From Micromonospora endolithica (GTDB lineage Bacteria; Actinomycetota; Actinomycetes; Mycobacteriales; Micromonosporaceae), in NCBI RefSeq assembly GCF_003626595.1, contig NZ_RBAK01000003.1, positions 1-64,000 on the forward strand: a stretch of 64,000 nt of DNA, in the 5' to 3' direction. The position numbers and the translations under genes are program-made. The notes under the pieces were generated by a model that was not told the origin of the DNA, ran no database searches, and saw only the letters and a program-made list of their open reading frames with translations. Positions 1-10,300 of this stretch are shown piece by piece (the first letter of the stretch is position 1; each line of letters opens with the position of its first letter).

Positions 1-44
1 CGATCTCCCCCCCCCCCACCCCCCCTCCCTCCGGGATCTGTGCG

Positions 45-103
45 TTGATCATGGGGTTAGCGGGTGAGTTGATCGCCAATTCACCGGTCAATCCCATGAT
101 CAA
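45..103. repeat. Imperfect inverted repeat, left copy of a pair
   Basis: The arms TTGATCATGGG and CCCATGATCAA are perfectly complementary. Pairing continues imperfectly inward through GGTTAGCGGGTGA and TCACCGGTCAATCC. A second element with the same plan (GATCATGGCGTTGACGG arms) lies at 1163-1217, so the two bracket the AbiEi-like gene. It could be a miniature mobile palindrome or a bidirectional terminator. No T-run follows, which weakens the terminator reading. Confidence 0.7.
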
Positions 104-106
104 CTA

Positions 107-142
107 GGCCGAGGGGCCGAGGGGCCGAGGGGCCGAGGGGGC
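107..142. repeat. Short G-rich tandem repeat, 8-bp period
   Basis: About four head-to-tail units of GGCCGAGG are followed by a degenerate G-rich tail. It lies between the first inverted repeat and the AbiEi-like gene. A G-rich strand with this periodicity could form unusual DNA structure or slip during replication; no function can be assigned. Confidence 0.7.
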
Positions 143-219
143 GTGGGGGCGTGGTTGTCCACAGGGTGGGGTGGGTTATCCACAGGGGGTCGAACTCGGG
201 CGAGGAGTCGGCCACCGTT

Positions 220-1176
220 GTGGTCGTGGATCGACGGGGAGTGCTGGACCGGGTCTCGGCGGCGCAGGACGGGTTGGTGACGCGGGGCCAGGCGCTGCGG
301 GCTGGTTACCGCCGGCACGAGATCGACTGGCTGGTCGACGCGGGCCGTTGGCGAGCGGTGGAACGGGCCGTGTATCGGATCGACGGCACTCCGGTGCACG
401 AGCTGTCCCGGCGGTGCCGGGTCCGGGCCGCGTTGATGTCGCTGGGCCCGTGCGCCCACGCCGTCCTGGGCACGGCGGCGGAGATCCACGGCATGGCCGG
501 CCTGCCGGCGACCGGTGAGATCCACCTGGCGCTGCCCGGACAGGCCGCCAGGACCCGGCGGCAGCTCCCCGGCTGCCCCGGTCTCGTGGTGCATCAGTTC
601 GCGCATCCACCCGGATCTGTCGTGCGCGTCGACGGCATGGCGGTGACGACGCCGCTGGTGACCCTCGCCGAGACGATCCGGCAGGTTCCGCGGTATCCGG
701 CGGTGTCGTTGCTCGACTCGGCGCTCAACCGACGCCTCGTCACCGAGGAGGAGCTGCTGGCGATCCCGCCGCTGATCGCAGGTCGGCGGGGAGCGGTGGC
801 GGCCCGGGGCTACCTGACCGAGGCGGACCGGCGCGCGCAGTCCCCGCTGGAGACCCGCACGAGGCTGCGCTGCGTCGACGGCAGGGTTCCGCCGGACGCC
901 CTCCAACTGGAGGTGCGCGACGACGACGGCTACCTGCTCGGCCTCGGCGACCTGGGCTGGCGGGCCCAGAGGGTGATCGCCGAGGCGGACGGTCGTGGCC
1001 CGCACGGCACCCCCGAGGCGGCGTACGCCGATCGCCGCCGACAGAACCGCATCGTCAACGCCGGTTGGACCGTCCTCCGCTTCACCTGGCAGGACACCCT
1101 CCGCCCGGACTACGTCCCCTGGACCGTCCGCCAGGCCCTGTCCGCCGCTGCCGCAAGCCGCCGATCATGGCGTTGA
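220..1176 (+). CDS. AbiEi-type N-terminal domain plus DUF559-like nuclease fold protein
   Basis: This protein of about 318 residues starts with a winged-helix region resembling the AbiEi antitoxin family ([20 protein letters not shown]). It ends in a DUF559/Vsr-like PD-(D/E)XK region with a core of EADG (normally EYDG) and a terminal block [16 protein letters not shown]. Such fused proteins are common single genes in actinomycetes and their role is not settled. The start is taken at GTG 220 because GAGGAG lies at 202-207; an open frame runs up to GTG 151. The stop codon at 1174-1176 is inside the downstream inverted repeat. The usual catalytic D-(x)n-ExK residues are not clear, so nuclease activity is doubtful. 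Confidence 0.7.
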   Translation: MVVDRRGVLDRVSAAQDGLVTRGQALRAGYRRHEIDWLVDAGRWRAVERAVYRIDGTPVHELSRRCRVRAALMSLGPCAHAVLGTAAEIHGMAGLPATGEIHLALPGQAARTRRQLPGCPGLVVHQFAHPPGSVVRVDGMAVTTPLVTLAETIRQVPRYPAVSLLDSALNRRLVTEEELLAIPPLIAGRRGAVAARGYLTEADRRAQSPLETRTRLRCVDGRVPPDALQLEVRDDDGYLLGLGDLGWRAQRVIAEADGRGPHGTPEAAYADRRRQNRIVNAGWTVLRFTWQDTLRPDYVPWTVRQALSAAAASRRSWR

Positions 1177-1217
1177 CGGGTGAGTCGATCACCGATTCAT
1201 CCGTCAACGCCATGATC
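1163..1217. repeat. Inverted repeat, right copy of the pair
   Basis: The 17-bp perfect arms GATCATGGCGTTGACGG and CCGTCAACGCCATGATC surround a partly self-complementary centre. It shares its outer GATCATGG sequence and overall design with the repeat at 45-103. The upstream gene's stop codon lies within its left arm, and the purD start follows 37 bp after its right arm. It may act as a terminator for the AbiEi-like gene or be a mobile palindrome that landed at the gene end. Confidence 0.75.
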
Positions 1218-1253
1218 AACGCGGTCTCGGCGGGGGTCGGTAGGATGCCGGGC

Positions 1254-2504
1254 GTGCGGGTACTTCTGGTGGGTGGTGGAGGGCGGGAGCATGCGCTCGC
1301 GCTCGGGTTGAGCCGGGATCCGGCCGTGGCGGCGCTTGTCGCCGCGCCGGGGAATCCCGGCATCGCGGCGCTGGCCGAGGTGCGGCCTCTGGACGTCTCC
1401 GATCCGGCGGCGGTCGCGGCGCTGGCCGTGGAGGCGCACGCCGACCTGGTGGTGATCGGGCCGGAGGCGCCGCTGGTCGCGGGTGCCGCAGACGCGGTGC
1501 GCGCCAAGGGCATCGCGGTGTTCGGGCCGTCCGCCGAGGCCGCCCGCCTGGAGGGTTCGAAGACGTTCGCCAAGGACGTGATGACCGCCGCCGGTGTGCC
1601 GACCGCGCGCGCGTACACCTGCGCCGACGCGGTGAGCACCGGGCGGGCGTTGGACGAGTTCGGCGCACCGTACGTGGTGAAGAACGACGGCCTCGCCGCC
1701 GGCAAGGGCGTCGTGGTCACCGACGACCGGGCGAAGGCGCTGGAGCACGCGGGCGAGTGTGGCCGGGTCGTCGTCGAGGAATACCTGGACGGCCCCGAGG
1801 TCTCGCTGTTCGTGGTGACCGACGGCGACGCGGCGGTGCCGCTGCTGCCGGCGCAGGACTTCAAGCGGGTCGGCGACGGCGACACCGGTCCGAACACCGG
1901 CGGCATGGGGGCGTACGCACCGCTGCCGTGGGCGCCGCCCGGCCTGGTCGACGACGTCATGCGCGACGTCGTGCACCCCACCCTGGCGGAGATGCGGCGC
2001 CGGGGCACCCCGTTCGCCGGCCTGCTCTACGTCGGCCTGGCGATCACCGCCGCCGGTCCCCGGGTGATCGAGTTCAACGCCCGCTTCGGTGACCCGGAGA
2101 CGCAGGTGGTGCTGGCGCTGCTGGAGACGCCGTTGGCCGGGCTGCTGCACGCGGCGGCCACCGGCACGCTGGCCGAGCACCCGCCGCTGCGTTGGCGGGA
2201 CGGCTCTGCGGTCACCGTCGTGGTCGCCGCCGAGGGCTACCCGGCGGCTCCGCGTACCGGCGACGTCATCACCGGGGCGGACGCCCCCGGCGTCATCCAC
2301 GCCGGCACCACCCGCCGGGCCGCCGACGGCGCGTTGCTGTCCGCGGGCGGCCGGGTCCTCTGCGGTACGGCCACCGGCCGCGACCTGGCCGCCGCGCGGG
2401 ACGCCGCCTACCAGGTGGTACGCGGCATCGGACTGGCCGGCTCGCACCACCGCACCGACATCGCCGCCGCCGCCATCGAGGGCCGGATCTCCATCCCCGG
2501 CTGA
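1254..2504 (+). CDS. purD: Phosphoribosylamine--glycine ligase (GAR synthetase)
   Basis: This cytosolic ATP-grasp enzyme of de novo purine synthesis joins glycine to 5-phosphoribosylamine to give GAR. The full-length protein of about 416 residues begins with the nucleotide-type loop [16 protein letters not shown]. It carries the family signatures [12 protein letters not shown] near residue 215 and [12 protein letters not shown] near 275, the latter holding the metal-binding Glu and Asn. GTG 1254 is chosen because the family's N-terminus begins at this point; ATG 1245 is an in-frame alternative adding MPG. The purD gene stands alone here, with no other pur genes beside it. Confidence 0.95.
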   Translation: MRVLLVGGGGREHALALGLSRDPAVAALVAAPGNPGIAALAEVRPLDVSDPAAVAALAVEAHADLVVIGPEAPLVAGAADAVRAKGIAVFGPSAEAARLEGSKTFAKDVMTAAGVPTARAYTCADAVSTGRALDEFGAPYVVKNDGLAAGKGVVVTDDRAKALEHAGECGRVVVEEYLDGPEVSLFVVTDGDAAVPLLPAQDFKRVGDGDTGPNTGGMGAYAPLPWAPPGLVDDVMRDVVHPTLAEMRRRGTPFAGLLYVGLAITAAGPRVIEFNARFGDPETQVVLALLETPLAGLLHAAATGTLAEHPPLRWRDGSAVTVVVAAEGYPAAPRTGDVITGADAPGVIHAGTTRRAADGALLSAGGRVLCGTATGRDLAAARDAAYQVVRGIGLAGSHHRTDIAAAAIEGRISIPG

Positions 2505-2645
2505 CCGGTCGACGGCGTTATCGGAATTCCGACTCACGCCGCTGAATGGTGCCTCGGATTGGCGTACTAGGGCCAGGTTTGGCGCATTCGGCTCCCCGAG
2601 CACCTGTCGTAATCTGGGGCGCAGCGTCGATCCGAAGGTGGCCCG

Positions 2646-3329
2646 ATGACCATTGAGGACAGGCACCGCGCTCTGCAGGAGGCCCTGCAGAAGAAGGCCG
2701 ACGAATTGGCGAGGATTCTCGACAAGGCCGGGGCCGAGGCGCGCACTGCCGACGGCCGTACGCGGGAGCCGCTCGCCGAGGTGGAGAAGGGCATCCAGGA
2801 GGCGCGGCAGCTCGCCGACGCCGTGACCCGGGACGGTGGTGAGGCCGCCGCCGACCTGGCCACCGAGAAGCTCGTGGTGGCGATCAACCAGTTGGCGGCG
2901 GTGCTGGAGGCGGTCGGCGGGAAGCTCGACCACAAGAGGGTGGACCTGGATTACCGCCATTCGGCCGGTGCCGTCCAGGAGCGGGTGGAGGGCACCGGGG
3001 AGAACGGCGCCACCTATGTGGCGTCGCCGACCTTCGCCGAGGACGCCCGGCACTTCTTTCCGGGCGGCGCGGTCGGCGGTCGGCTCATTCCCCGCGGTTG
3101 GTACTCCATTCCCTGGTGGCGGGACGTGAAGCCGGGCACGGTGGCCAACGCGGCCGGCACCGGTCTGGTGTTCGGCGAGGTCGCCCACGAGTTCTACGAG
3201 CACGTGCTCGCCCAGCTTCCCGGACAGCCGTCCCACGAGACGTGGGCGAAGGGGGTGAGCGCCGGCTACCGGGTCTCCGCCGACTGGTGGCCGTTCGACG
3301 GTGACAGCGTTCTCGACCTGCTGTTCTGA
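2646..3329 (+). CDS. Hypothetical protein with N-terminal coiled coil
   Basis: The 227-residue protein matches no family I recognise. Residues 1-100 are strongly helical and rich in Glu, Lys, Ala and Gln, consistent with a coiled coil. The C-terminal half contains aromatic-rich segments (RGWYSIPWWRDVKPG, VSADWWPFDGDSV) suggesting a small globular domain. There is no signal peptide or membrane segment. It is the first gene of a three-gene unit: the next gene starts 9 bp downstream and the third overlaps the second. The 141 bp before it presumably hold the promoter. Confidence 0.75.
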   Translation: MTIEDRHRALQEALQKKADELARILDKAGAEARTADGRTREPLAEVEKGIQEARQLADAVTRDGGEAAADLATEKLVVAINQLAAVLEAVGGKLDHKRVDLDYRHSAGAVQERVEGTGENGATYVASPTFAEDARHFFPGGAVGGRLIPRGWYSIPWWRDVKPGTVANAAGTGLVFGEVAHEFYEHVLAQLPGQPSHETWAKGVSAGYRVSADWWPFDGDSVLDLLF

Positions 3330-3338
3330 GGAGACGCG

Positions 3339-3860
3339 ATGAGCGAGAAGGAGTTCGGCCCGTACCGGATCAGGCTCACCCAGGACCCCGCCGGTTACGC
3401 GGTCTCGAAGCAGGGCGGTGACCTGTTCACCGTCGACTCCGTCGAGTACAAGGATTCGGTGGTCAAGCGTCTACGCATCGATCTCCCGGGCCGAGGCGCT
3501 CCGGTTCCGCTGACCTACAGTCCGGGCCGGAAGAAGCTGTCGGTGAAGTTGGCCAAGACGCTCGGCGTGGCCGCGATGTACGCCCTCGCCAAGTTCGTGG
3601 CACGGGAGAACGCCCGCAAGGGATACGTTCCCCATTCCACCATCCGTATCGGCACCGAAAGTCCGGGCAGTGCAGCGAGCACCGCCAAGACGACGGCCAT
3701 CTTCGCGGCCGGTGGGGCTGCCCTCGCGAGCGGAAAGGACATCGCCAGCTTCATCAACCGGCCGCAGGAGGGCTACTACGACGGCCAGGGGCAGCTCGTG
3801 GTGCGGGGCGAGCTCGGTCGTCCGGACCTCCTGCCCCGGGGCGGGGCGCTCGACCTGTGA
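3339..3860 (+). CDS. Hypothetical protein
   Basis: The 173-residue protein belongs to no family I recognise. It opens with a beta-rich segment (FGPYRIRLTQDPAGYAVS). It then has a moderately hydrophobic helix near residue 70 (LGVAAMYALAKFVAREN) and an Ala/Gly-rich stretch near 115-125 that could be a weak membrane segment. A start-proximal GAGG lies 9 bp upstream. Its TGA overlaps the next GTG by 4 bp, so the two are probably translated together. Confidence 0.7.
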   Translation: MSEKEFGPYRIRLTQDPAGYAVSKQGGDLFTVDSVEYKDSVVKRLRIDLPGRGAPVPLTYSPGRKKLSVKLAKTLGVAAMYALAKFVARENARKGYVPHSTIRIGTESPGSAASTAKTTAIFAAGGAALASGKDIASFINRPQEGYYDGQGQLVVRGELGRPDLLPRGGALDL

Positions 3861-4363
3861 GCACTCTCCAGATACCACTGGTCACCGCCACCGCCACGCT
3901 GGCCGCCGCGGTGCTCGCCGCCTCGGTCACCCTCTGGAACGAGCGTCGCAAGCGGCTGCTGGAGGCGAGGCAGACCGCGTACGCCAAGGCGACCAGCACG
4001 TTGCAGCTCATCCGGCAGCACGTGGTGATCGACCAGATGTTCGCCGTCCAGATCGACGCCCTCCGTGGTCGGCTGCGCCAGACCGGTGACCCGGCCGAGC
4101 TGCGCGACGTCGTCCGGGACACGGTCGAGTCCCTGGAACGCCGCCGGGACCGGCTGCTGGACCACGTCCTGCGACCGCTGCTGGAGGCGGAGGCCGCGGT
4201 GCAGGTGTTCGGCAGCGCCCGGGTCAACCGGGCGATGGAGGAGGCGTCGGCCCTCGTCGTGGACATCCTCGGGCCCGAGCCGGGCGCCTTCGACGCCGTC
4301 CGGTTCGACGCCGCGGTGCGGTCCCTGCGCGAGGCGGTACGCGGGGAACTGCGCATCCGTTGA
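3857..4363 (+). CDS. Hypothetical membrane-anchored protein
   Basis: The 168-residue protein has one N-terminal membrane segment at residues 5-27 (LVTATATLAAAVLAASVTLW) followed at once by an Arg/Lys-rich stop-transfer stretch. The long charged helical remainder is therefore probably on the cytoplasmic side. The GTG start overlaps the previous stop (GTGA), which supports the start and indicates an operon of three unknown genes. No enzymatic motif is visible. A single-pass anchor with a helical body could be a scaffold, which would fit the nearby flotillin, but this is only contextual. Confidence 0.7.
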   Translation: MSTLQIPLVTATATLAAAVLAASVTLWNERRKRLLEARQTAYAKATSTLQLIRQHVVIDQMFAVQIDALRGRLRQTGDPAELRDVVRDTVESLERRRDRLLDHVLRPLLEAEAAVQVFGSARVNRAMEEASALVVDILGPEPGAFDAVRFDAAVRSLREAVRGELRIR

Positions 4364-4554
4364 CCCTACGGGGGGGCCGGCTCCCCACCTGCGTCGCGCT
4401 GGTGAGCCGGGCGCGAGCCGCCGCCCTTCGCGGAGCGGGCGGTTCCGGCTGGGGGAACGAGCCGTTCGGGGGCACCGGCCGTTGACCGGCCGTGTCACGA
4501 TCATCCCGGCGGTGGGCACCGGCCCCACCAGGAACGGGAACGGGGGTGGGAGCG

Positions 4555-5193
4555 GTGACCGGGTTCCTCGGTGCGGCACTCGGCTTCCCCACCGTCCTCT
4601 TCAGCTTCCTGCTGGTCGTGGTCGTCGGCTACTGGCTGCTGACGTTGACCGGGGTGCTGGATCTCGGCGACGACCTCGACGTCGACGGCGTGCCGGGTGG
4701 CATCCTCGCCGGGCTCGGGCTCGGCGGCCTGCCCAGCGCGATCGTGTTCTCCCTGCTCGTGGCGGTGGCGTGGTTCGTCAGTCTGGCGGGCTCCGCGCTG
4801 CTCGACGAGCTCGGCCTCGGCGCGGGCACCCGGATCGCGGTGTCGGTCGGGGTGCTGTTGACGGCGGCCGTCTGTGCCTGGCTGGTGACCCGGTTGGTCG
4901 CCGTACCGTTGGCCCGCCTCTTCCCGACCGGCTCGGAGGCCAGCCGACACGCCTTCGTCGGCACCCTCTGCACCATCCGCACCGGCCGGGTGACCGCCGA
5001 CTTCGGGCAGGCGGAGGTGACCGCCACCGATGGCTCCTCGGCGATCGTCCAGGTACGTCAACCCGGCGACGAGCCGCTGGGCGCCGGCAGTTCCGCGCTC
5101 ATCTACGACTACGACGTCGACGGCGAGTTCTTCTGGGTCATGCCCACCGACATCGCCCTCGACCCCGATCCGACCCGCCATAAACACCTGTAA
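4555..5193 (+). CDS. YqiJ/NfeD-like membrane protein with C-terminal OB fold
   Basis: The protein of about 212 residues has at least three membrane segments (near residues 10-30, 60-80 and 95-115) and a C-terminal soluble domain beginning at FVGTLCTIRTGRVTADFGQAE. That domain has the small beta-barrel pattern of the NfeD/YqiJ (DUF1449-type) family. In other bacteria such proteins are encoded directly before a flotillin and act with it at the membrane. The same order is seen here, the flotillin starting 170 bp downstream. GTG 4555 is chosen for the preceding GGTGGGAG; an open frame extends to 4492. Confidence 0.8.
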   Translation: MTGFLGAALGFPTVLFSFLLVVVVGYWLLTLTGVLDLGDDLDVDGVPGGILAGLGLGGLPSAIVFSLLVAVAWFVSLAGSALLDELGLGAGTRIAVSVGVLLTAAVCAWLVTRLVAVPLARLFPTGSEASRHAFVGTLCTIRTGRVTADFGQAEVTATDGSSAIVQVRQPGDEPLGAGSSALIYDYDVDGEFFWVMPTDIALDPDPTRHKHL

Positions 5194-5298
5194 CCGTCGC
5201 CGGTGACCTCCGCCCGCGACGGCGGGTCACCCCTCACTGCCCAGGACCGCACCGGTCATCCCCGCCGGCGGTCCAGCCCACGCTGCCCCCGTTCCCCG

Positions 5299-5306
5299 AA
5301 AGGAGG
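5299..5306 (+). promoter_or_regulatory. Very strong Shine-Dalgarno 56 bp upstream of the flotillin start
   Basis: AAAGGAGG is followed at once by ATG 5307, which opens a 57-codon frame (5307-5480) in a different phase from the flotillin gene. The flotillin ATG at 5363 has no recognisable ribosome-binding site of its own. The site could drive a leader peptide that couples to flotillin translation, or deliver ribosomes to 5363 by re-initiation. The amino acid composition of the short frame is not protein-like, so a true peptide is doubtful. Confidence 0.35.
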
Positions 5307-5362
5307 ATGCGCGGCACCCCCCGGTCCGCGGACCCCGCCCGATCGCCGCCGCGCGCTCAGCC

Positions 5363-7384
5363 ATGGATGTCATCACCACCGGAATCGGCGTACTTCTCGC
5401 CGTGCTCCTGCTCATCGCCCTCGGCGTGGTCTTCCTGGTCAGCCGCCTGTTCCGCAAGGTCGAACAGGGCAAGGCCCTGATCGTGTCGAAGGTCCGCCGG
5501 GTCGACGTCACGTTCACCGGCGCGGTCGTGCTGCCGGTGCTGCACAAGTCCGAGATCATGGACATCTCGGTGAAGACCATCGACATCGAGCGGACCGGCA
5601 ACGAGGGTCTGATCTGTCGGGACAACATCCGGGCCGACATCCGGATCACCTTCTTCGTCCGGGTGAACAAGACGACCGAGGACGTCATCAAGGTCGCCCA
5701 GGCCATCGGCACCGCACGGGCCAGCGACCGGGAGACGTTGCAGGAACTGTTCAACGCGAAGTTCTCCGAGGCGTTGAAGACGGTCGGCAAGCAGCTCGAC
5801 TTCGTCGACCTCTACACCAAGCGGGACGAGTTCCGCGACCAGATCATCCGGGTGATCGGCACCGACCTCAACGGCTACAGCCTGGAGGACGCGGCGATCG
5901 ACTTCCTCGAGCAGACCCCGATGTCGCAACTGGACACCAAGAACATCCTCGACGCCCAGGGCATCCGGAAGATCACCGAGCTGACCGCGATCGAACACGT
6001 ACGGACCAACGAGTTCCGGCGCAGCGAGGAGAAGGAGATCACCCGCCAGAACGTGGACGCCCGGGAGGCGATCCTCGAACTGGAGCGTCGGCAGGCGGAT
6101 GCCGAGGCCAAGCAGCGGCGCGAGATCGAAACGGTGCGGGCCCGCGAGGAGGCCGAGATCACCCGGGTCCGCGCGGAGGAACGGCTGCGGGCCGAGACGG
6201 CCAACATCCGCACCGACGAGCAGTTGGGCGTGCAGCACGAGAACCGGGCCCGGGAGATCGCCGTCGCGGAGAAGAACCGCGAGCGGGTCATCGCGATCGA
6301 GACCGAGCGGATCGAGAAGGACCGCATGCTGGAGGTCATCGGCCGCCAGCGGGAGACCGAGCTGAGCACGATCTCCAAGGACAAGGAGGTGGAGGCCGAG
6401 AAGCGGGCCATCGCCGAGGTCGTCCGGGAGCGGATCGCGGTGGAGAAGACCGTCGCCGAGCAGGAGGAGAACATCAAGCGCCTGCGGGTGGTCGAGGAGG
6501 CCGAGCGGACCCGCCAGGCGGTGGTGATCCAGGCCGAGGCCGAGGCGCAGGAGAACCTGGTCAAGGACATCAAGGCCGCCGAGGCCGCCGAGACGGCGGC
6601 CAAGTTCAAGGCCCGCGAGCACCTGGTGCTCGCCGAGGCCCGGCAGCAGGCCGCCGAGTTGGACACCCGGGCGAAGATCCGCCTGGCCGAGGGCAGCCAG
6701 GCCGAGGCGGCCGCCGCCGGGCTGGCCGAGGTGCAGGTCCGCGAGCGCGGCGCCGAGGCGATCGAGAAGGTCGGCCGTGCGGAGGTCGCCGTCGAGCGCG
6801 ACAAGGCCCTGCTGGCCGCCGAGGCGGTACGCGAGAAGCTCAAGGGTGAGGCGGAGGGGCTCACCGAGAAGGCCGCGGCGATGGCCGCGCTGGACGACGC
6901 CACCCGCGAGCACGAGGAGTACCGGCTGCGGCTGGAGCTGGAGAAGGAGGTACGGCTGGCCGGGCTGGACACCCAGCGGCAGGTGGCCGAGGCGCAGGCC
7001 AAGCTGGTCTCCACCGGCTTGGAGAAGGCGAACATCGACATCGTCGGCGGGGACAGCGTCTTCTTCGACCGGCTGCTCAGCTCGATCTCGTACGGCAAGA
7101 GCGTGGACGGTTTCGTCGCCCACTCCGACGTGGCCCGTGGCCTCACCCAGCCCTGGCTGGACGGCTCCGCGAGTTTCACCGAGGACCTGTCCCGGATGCT
7201 CGGCGCGATCGACAGCGGTGCGGTGCAGAACCTGACCCTGTCGGCCTTCCTCGTGCAACAGATGAAGGCCGGTGGCGCGGACAAGGGCAAGCTCCAGGAG
7301 TTGTTGACGGCCGCGAAGCGTCTCGGCGTCGCGGAGACCCCGGTGGGCGCCCTGGCCGGTGTCCGGCAGCGCGCCGGTGAGTGA
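5363..7384 (+). CDS. Flotillin/SPFH-domain protein (YqiK-like)
   Basis: The 673-residue membrane scaffold protein has an N-terminal membrane segment (residues 7-29, IGVLLAVLLLIALGVVFLVS). An SPFH/band-7 domain follows to about residue 200 (for example VTFTGAVVLPVLHKSEIMD). A very long Glu/Ala/Arg-rich coiled coil runs over residues 215-530, then a C-terminal region. This is the layout of the YqiK class of flotillins, which form membrane microdomains. The upstream neighbour is the usual NfeD/YqiJ partner, and the downstream ATPase gene overlaps its stop codon. The start ATG is fixed by the membrane segment, since nothing upstream in frame has an initiation codon. Confidence 0.93.
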   Translation: MDVITTGIGVLLAVLLLIALGVVFLVSRLFRKVEQGKALIVSKVRRVDVTFTGAVVLPVLHKSEIMDISVKTIDIERTGNEGLICRDNIRADIRITFFVRVNKTTEDVIKVAQAIGTARASDRETLQELFNAKFSEALKTVGKQLDFVDLYTKRDEFRDQIIRVIGTDLNGYSLEDAAIDFLEQTPMSQLDTKNILDAQGIRKITELTAIEHVRTNEFRRSEEKEITRQNVDAREAILELERRQADAEAKQRREIETVRAREEAEITRVRAEERLRAETANIRTDEQLGVQHENRAREIAVAEKNRERVIAIETERIEKDRMLEVIGRQRETELSTISKDKEVEAEKRAIAEVVRERIAVEKTVAEQEENIKRLRVVEEAERTRQAVVIQAEAEAQENLVKDIKAAEAAETAAKFKAREHLVLAEARQQAAELDTRAKIRLAEGSQAEAAAAGLAEVQVRERGAEAIEKVGRAEVAVERDKALLAAEAVREKLKGEAEGLTEKAAAMAALDDATREHEEYRLRLELEKEVRLAGLDTQRQVAEAQAKLVSTGLEKANIDIVGGDSVFFDRLLSSISYGKSVDGFVAHSDVARGLTQPWLDGSASFTEDLSRMLGAIDSGAVQNLTLSAFLVQQMKAGGADKGKLQELLTAAKRLGVAETPVGALAGVRQRAGE

Positions 7385-10300
7385 GCCGGTGCCCGGCACC
7401 GCGCCGGTGGAAGAGTCGGCGCCCGCTCGGCCGGGGGAGGAGACCGCCGGGCTGGACGCGGGCAGCTACGAGGTGCTGCGCAACCGACTCGTCGGGCAGG
7501 CCGCCGAGTTGGCCCGGCGAGCGGAGGGCCTCAACGCCCGGCGGCTGGAGGTCTTCGGCAGCACCGAGCTGCGCCTGCTCAGCACCGAGCGGATTCGGAC
7601 CGAGCACAACTGCGTGCCGCGGGACATCGTGCCGGTCGGCGGGTTGATGCTGTTCGGCTACAACGTCTTCATCGGCCTCAAACCGGAGACCGCGGTCGAC
7701 GACGTCTTCTCGCTGCACCACTTCGCCCGATCCCGCGCCGCCGGCAGTACCGACGGCGGCGCAACCGGCAGCGTCGACGGTGACGGTTTCCGGTTCGACG
7801 CCGCCGGGCCGGACGAGCTGCCCACCCTGCTCCGTGATCCGCGGTTCCAGCGCGACTTCGGCGAGTTGTACCGCTACTACCGGCAGACCCGGCTGCTGCA
7901 ACTGCGCCGGCTCGACGGGCTGTTGCTGGCGGTGTTCCAGACCGGTCCGCGGACCGACGACATCCGGGTGCTGCGGTGGCGGATCGGCACCGACGGCACC
8001 GTCGCGTACCTGGACAGCCGGGGTGAACGGGACCACGTCTTCCCGCCCACCCACGACTTCGAGTGGATCGAGACCACCCGCGAGGACCATGTTCTCGGCC
8101 GGCACCCGCACATCTCCATCGCCGACGAGGTCTTCGTGGAGACGGTCGGCGGAACCCTGACGGTCAAGGTGGAGAACAACACCGAGACCGGTGCGGGCGT
8201 CTACAGCGAGCCGGTGGACGAGCCGTTGCAGAGCCTCGCCGACGCCGACGTGAGCTGGGCGCGGGTGGGGCCGCTGATCCTGCTGCGGTTGCGGCCCTAC
8301 AAGGAGACCGAGTGGCGGCACCTGGTCTTCAACACGCTGACCCGGGAGGTGATCCGGCTCGACGGCATCGGGCCGGCCTGCCAGCGGCTGCCCGACGACC
8401 ACGGGATCATCTTCCCGGGCGGCTACCACCTGGCCACCGGCGTCACCCGCACCTTCGACACGGACGTGGCCGAGCTGGAGTTCGAACGGGTGGTGCGCTC
8501 ACCGAACGGGGAGGACGTCCTCTACGTCTTCCACGCCCGGGCCGACGGGCGGTCGCTGCTGCTGCCGTACAACGCCATCCGCAAGGAGGTGGCCGCGCCG
8601 TTGCCCTGCCACGGCTTCTCCATCTTCGACGACGGCACGCTGGTGGTGTTCCGGGCCACCTCGGAGGAACCGACCCGGGTCCACCCGATGCAGATCTGGC
8701 AGACGCCGTACGTCTCCGACGCGTACGCGGCAGCCCAGCCGGCCGGCACCGGCCCGCTGGAGCGGGTTGGCAACGCCGACCTGGTCCGGGGCATCTCCGA
8801 CTGCCTGTCGGTGGCGCGCACGGTCGACGGCACCAGCCCGACCACCGGGGTCTACGAGGCGCTCATCGCCGCCTGCGCCCGGATCACCGACCACTACCAC
8901 TGGCTCGGCGAGGCCGACCTCGGTGACCTGCGCACGCCCCTGACCGAGCTTCGCCGCACCGCCGTCGCCGTGCTCGACGAGTACGAGAAGGTCCGCGCCC
9001 TCACCGCCCAGGCGGCGACCGAGGTGCGGGAGAGCGCCGAGCGGATCGCCTCGCTGTCCCGCCGGGCCCGGGGCGAGGCGCCGCTGACCGCCGACGACTG
9101 GGTCCGGCAGCTCGCCGGACTCCGGCAGGCGCGCGGCCACCTGGAGACGCTCCGGGAGCTGCGGTACGTCGACCACGGCCGGCTCGACGAGCTGGCCGCG
9201 CGGCTCGACGAGGAGCTGACCGCCGCCGGCCGGCGGGCGGTGAACTTCCTCAGCCGGGACGACGCGTTCACCGGCTACCAGGGCGAGGTGGAGCGGCTCG
9301 CCGGGCAGGCCGCCGGCATCGGCACGGTGGCCGAGGCGGGGACGGTCCGCGACGAGTTGGCGGGCCGCGCCGAGGGGTTGCAGACCATCACCGACGTGGT
9401 CGGCGGGCTGGACATCGCCGACGCTACCGTACGCACCGGGATCCTCACCCGGGTCGGTGAGGTGCTCGGCGGGGTCAACCGGGCTCGGGCCCTGCTGGAC
9501 AACCGCCGTCGGGAACTGCTGGAGGTGGAGGGGCGGGCCGGTTTCGCGGCCGAGTTCGCGCTGCTCGGGCAGGCGGTGACCGGGGCGTTGGCGGCGGCGG
9601 ACACCGCCGAGAGTTGCGACGAGCAACTCGGCCGGCTGCTGCTGCGGGTGGAGGACCTGGAGTCCCGGTTCGGGGAGTTCGACGACTTCCTCGGCGAGCT
9701 GGCGACCCGACGGACCGAGATCTACGAGGCGTTCTCGTCCCGTAAGCAGGCGCTGCTCGACGATCGGGCCCGGCGGGCGGACCGGCTGGTCTCGTCGGCC
9801 GAGCGGATCATGACAAGCGTGCACCGCCGGTTGACCTCCCTGGGCTCGCTGGACGACATCAACACCTACTTCGCGGCCGACCCGATGGTGGGCAAGCTGC
9901 GCTCGGTCGTGGACGAGCTGCGTACCCTCGGCGACCAGGTTCGTGCGGAGGAGCTGGACGGCCGGATCCGGGCCGCCCGCCAGGAGGCCGGCCGCGGCCT
10001 GCGCGACCGCCTCGACCTGTACGCCGACGGCGGCGAGACCATCCGGCTGGGCCGGCACCGGTTCGCGGTGAACACCCAGCCGGTCGACGTGACGGTCGTT
10101 CCGCACGACGGGCGGATGGCGGTCGCGGTGACCGGCACCGACTACCGGGCCCCCGTTTTCGACGAGGAGTTCCAGCGCACCCGCCGGTTCTGGGACCAGC
10201 TGCTGGTCTCCGAGTCGCCGCAGGTGTACCGCGCCGAATACCTGGCCACGGCGATCCTGGCCACCGCCGAGGTGGGCCGGGACGGGCTGGGGATGGATGC

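Noticed and set aside
1197-3236. 679-residue minus-strand frame over purD and the next gene
   Set aside because: It crosses two genes of opposite strand, one of them certain (purD), and has chance-like composition.
5203-6849. Long Arg/Gly-rich frame on the + strand overlapping the flotillin gene
   Set aside because: It is an out-of-phase reading of the GC-rich flotillin coiled coil; the composition is repetitive and non-protein-like.
5357-7399. 680-residue frame on the minus strand opposite flotillin
   Set aside because: It is antisense to the codon-biased flotillin gene and Leu/Gly/Asp-rich with no domain; typical GC-rich shadow.
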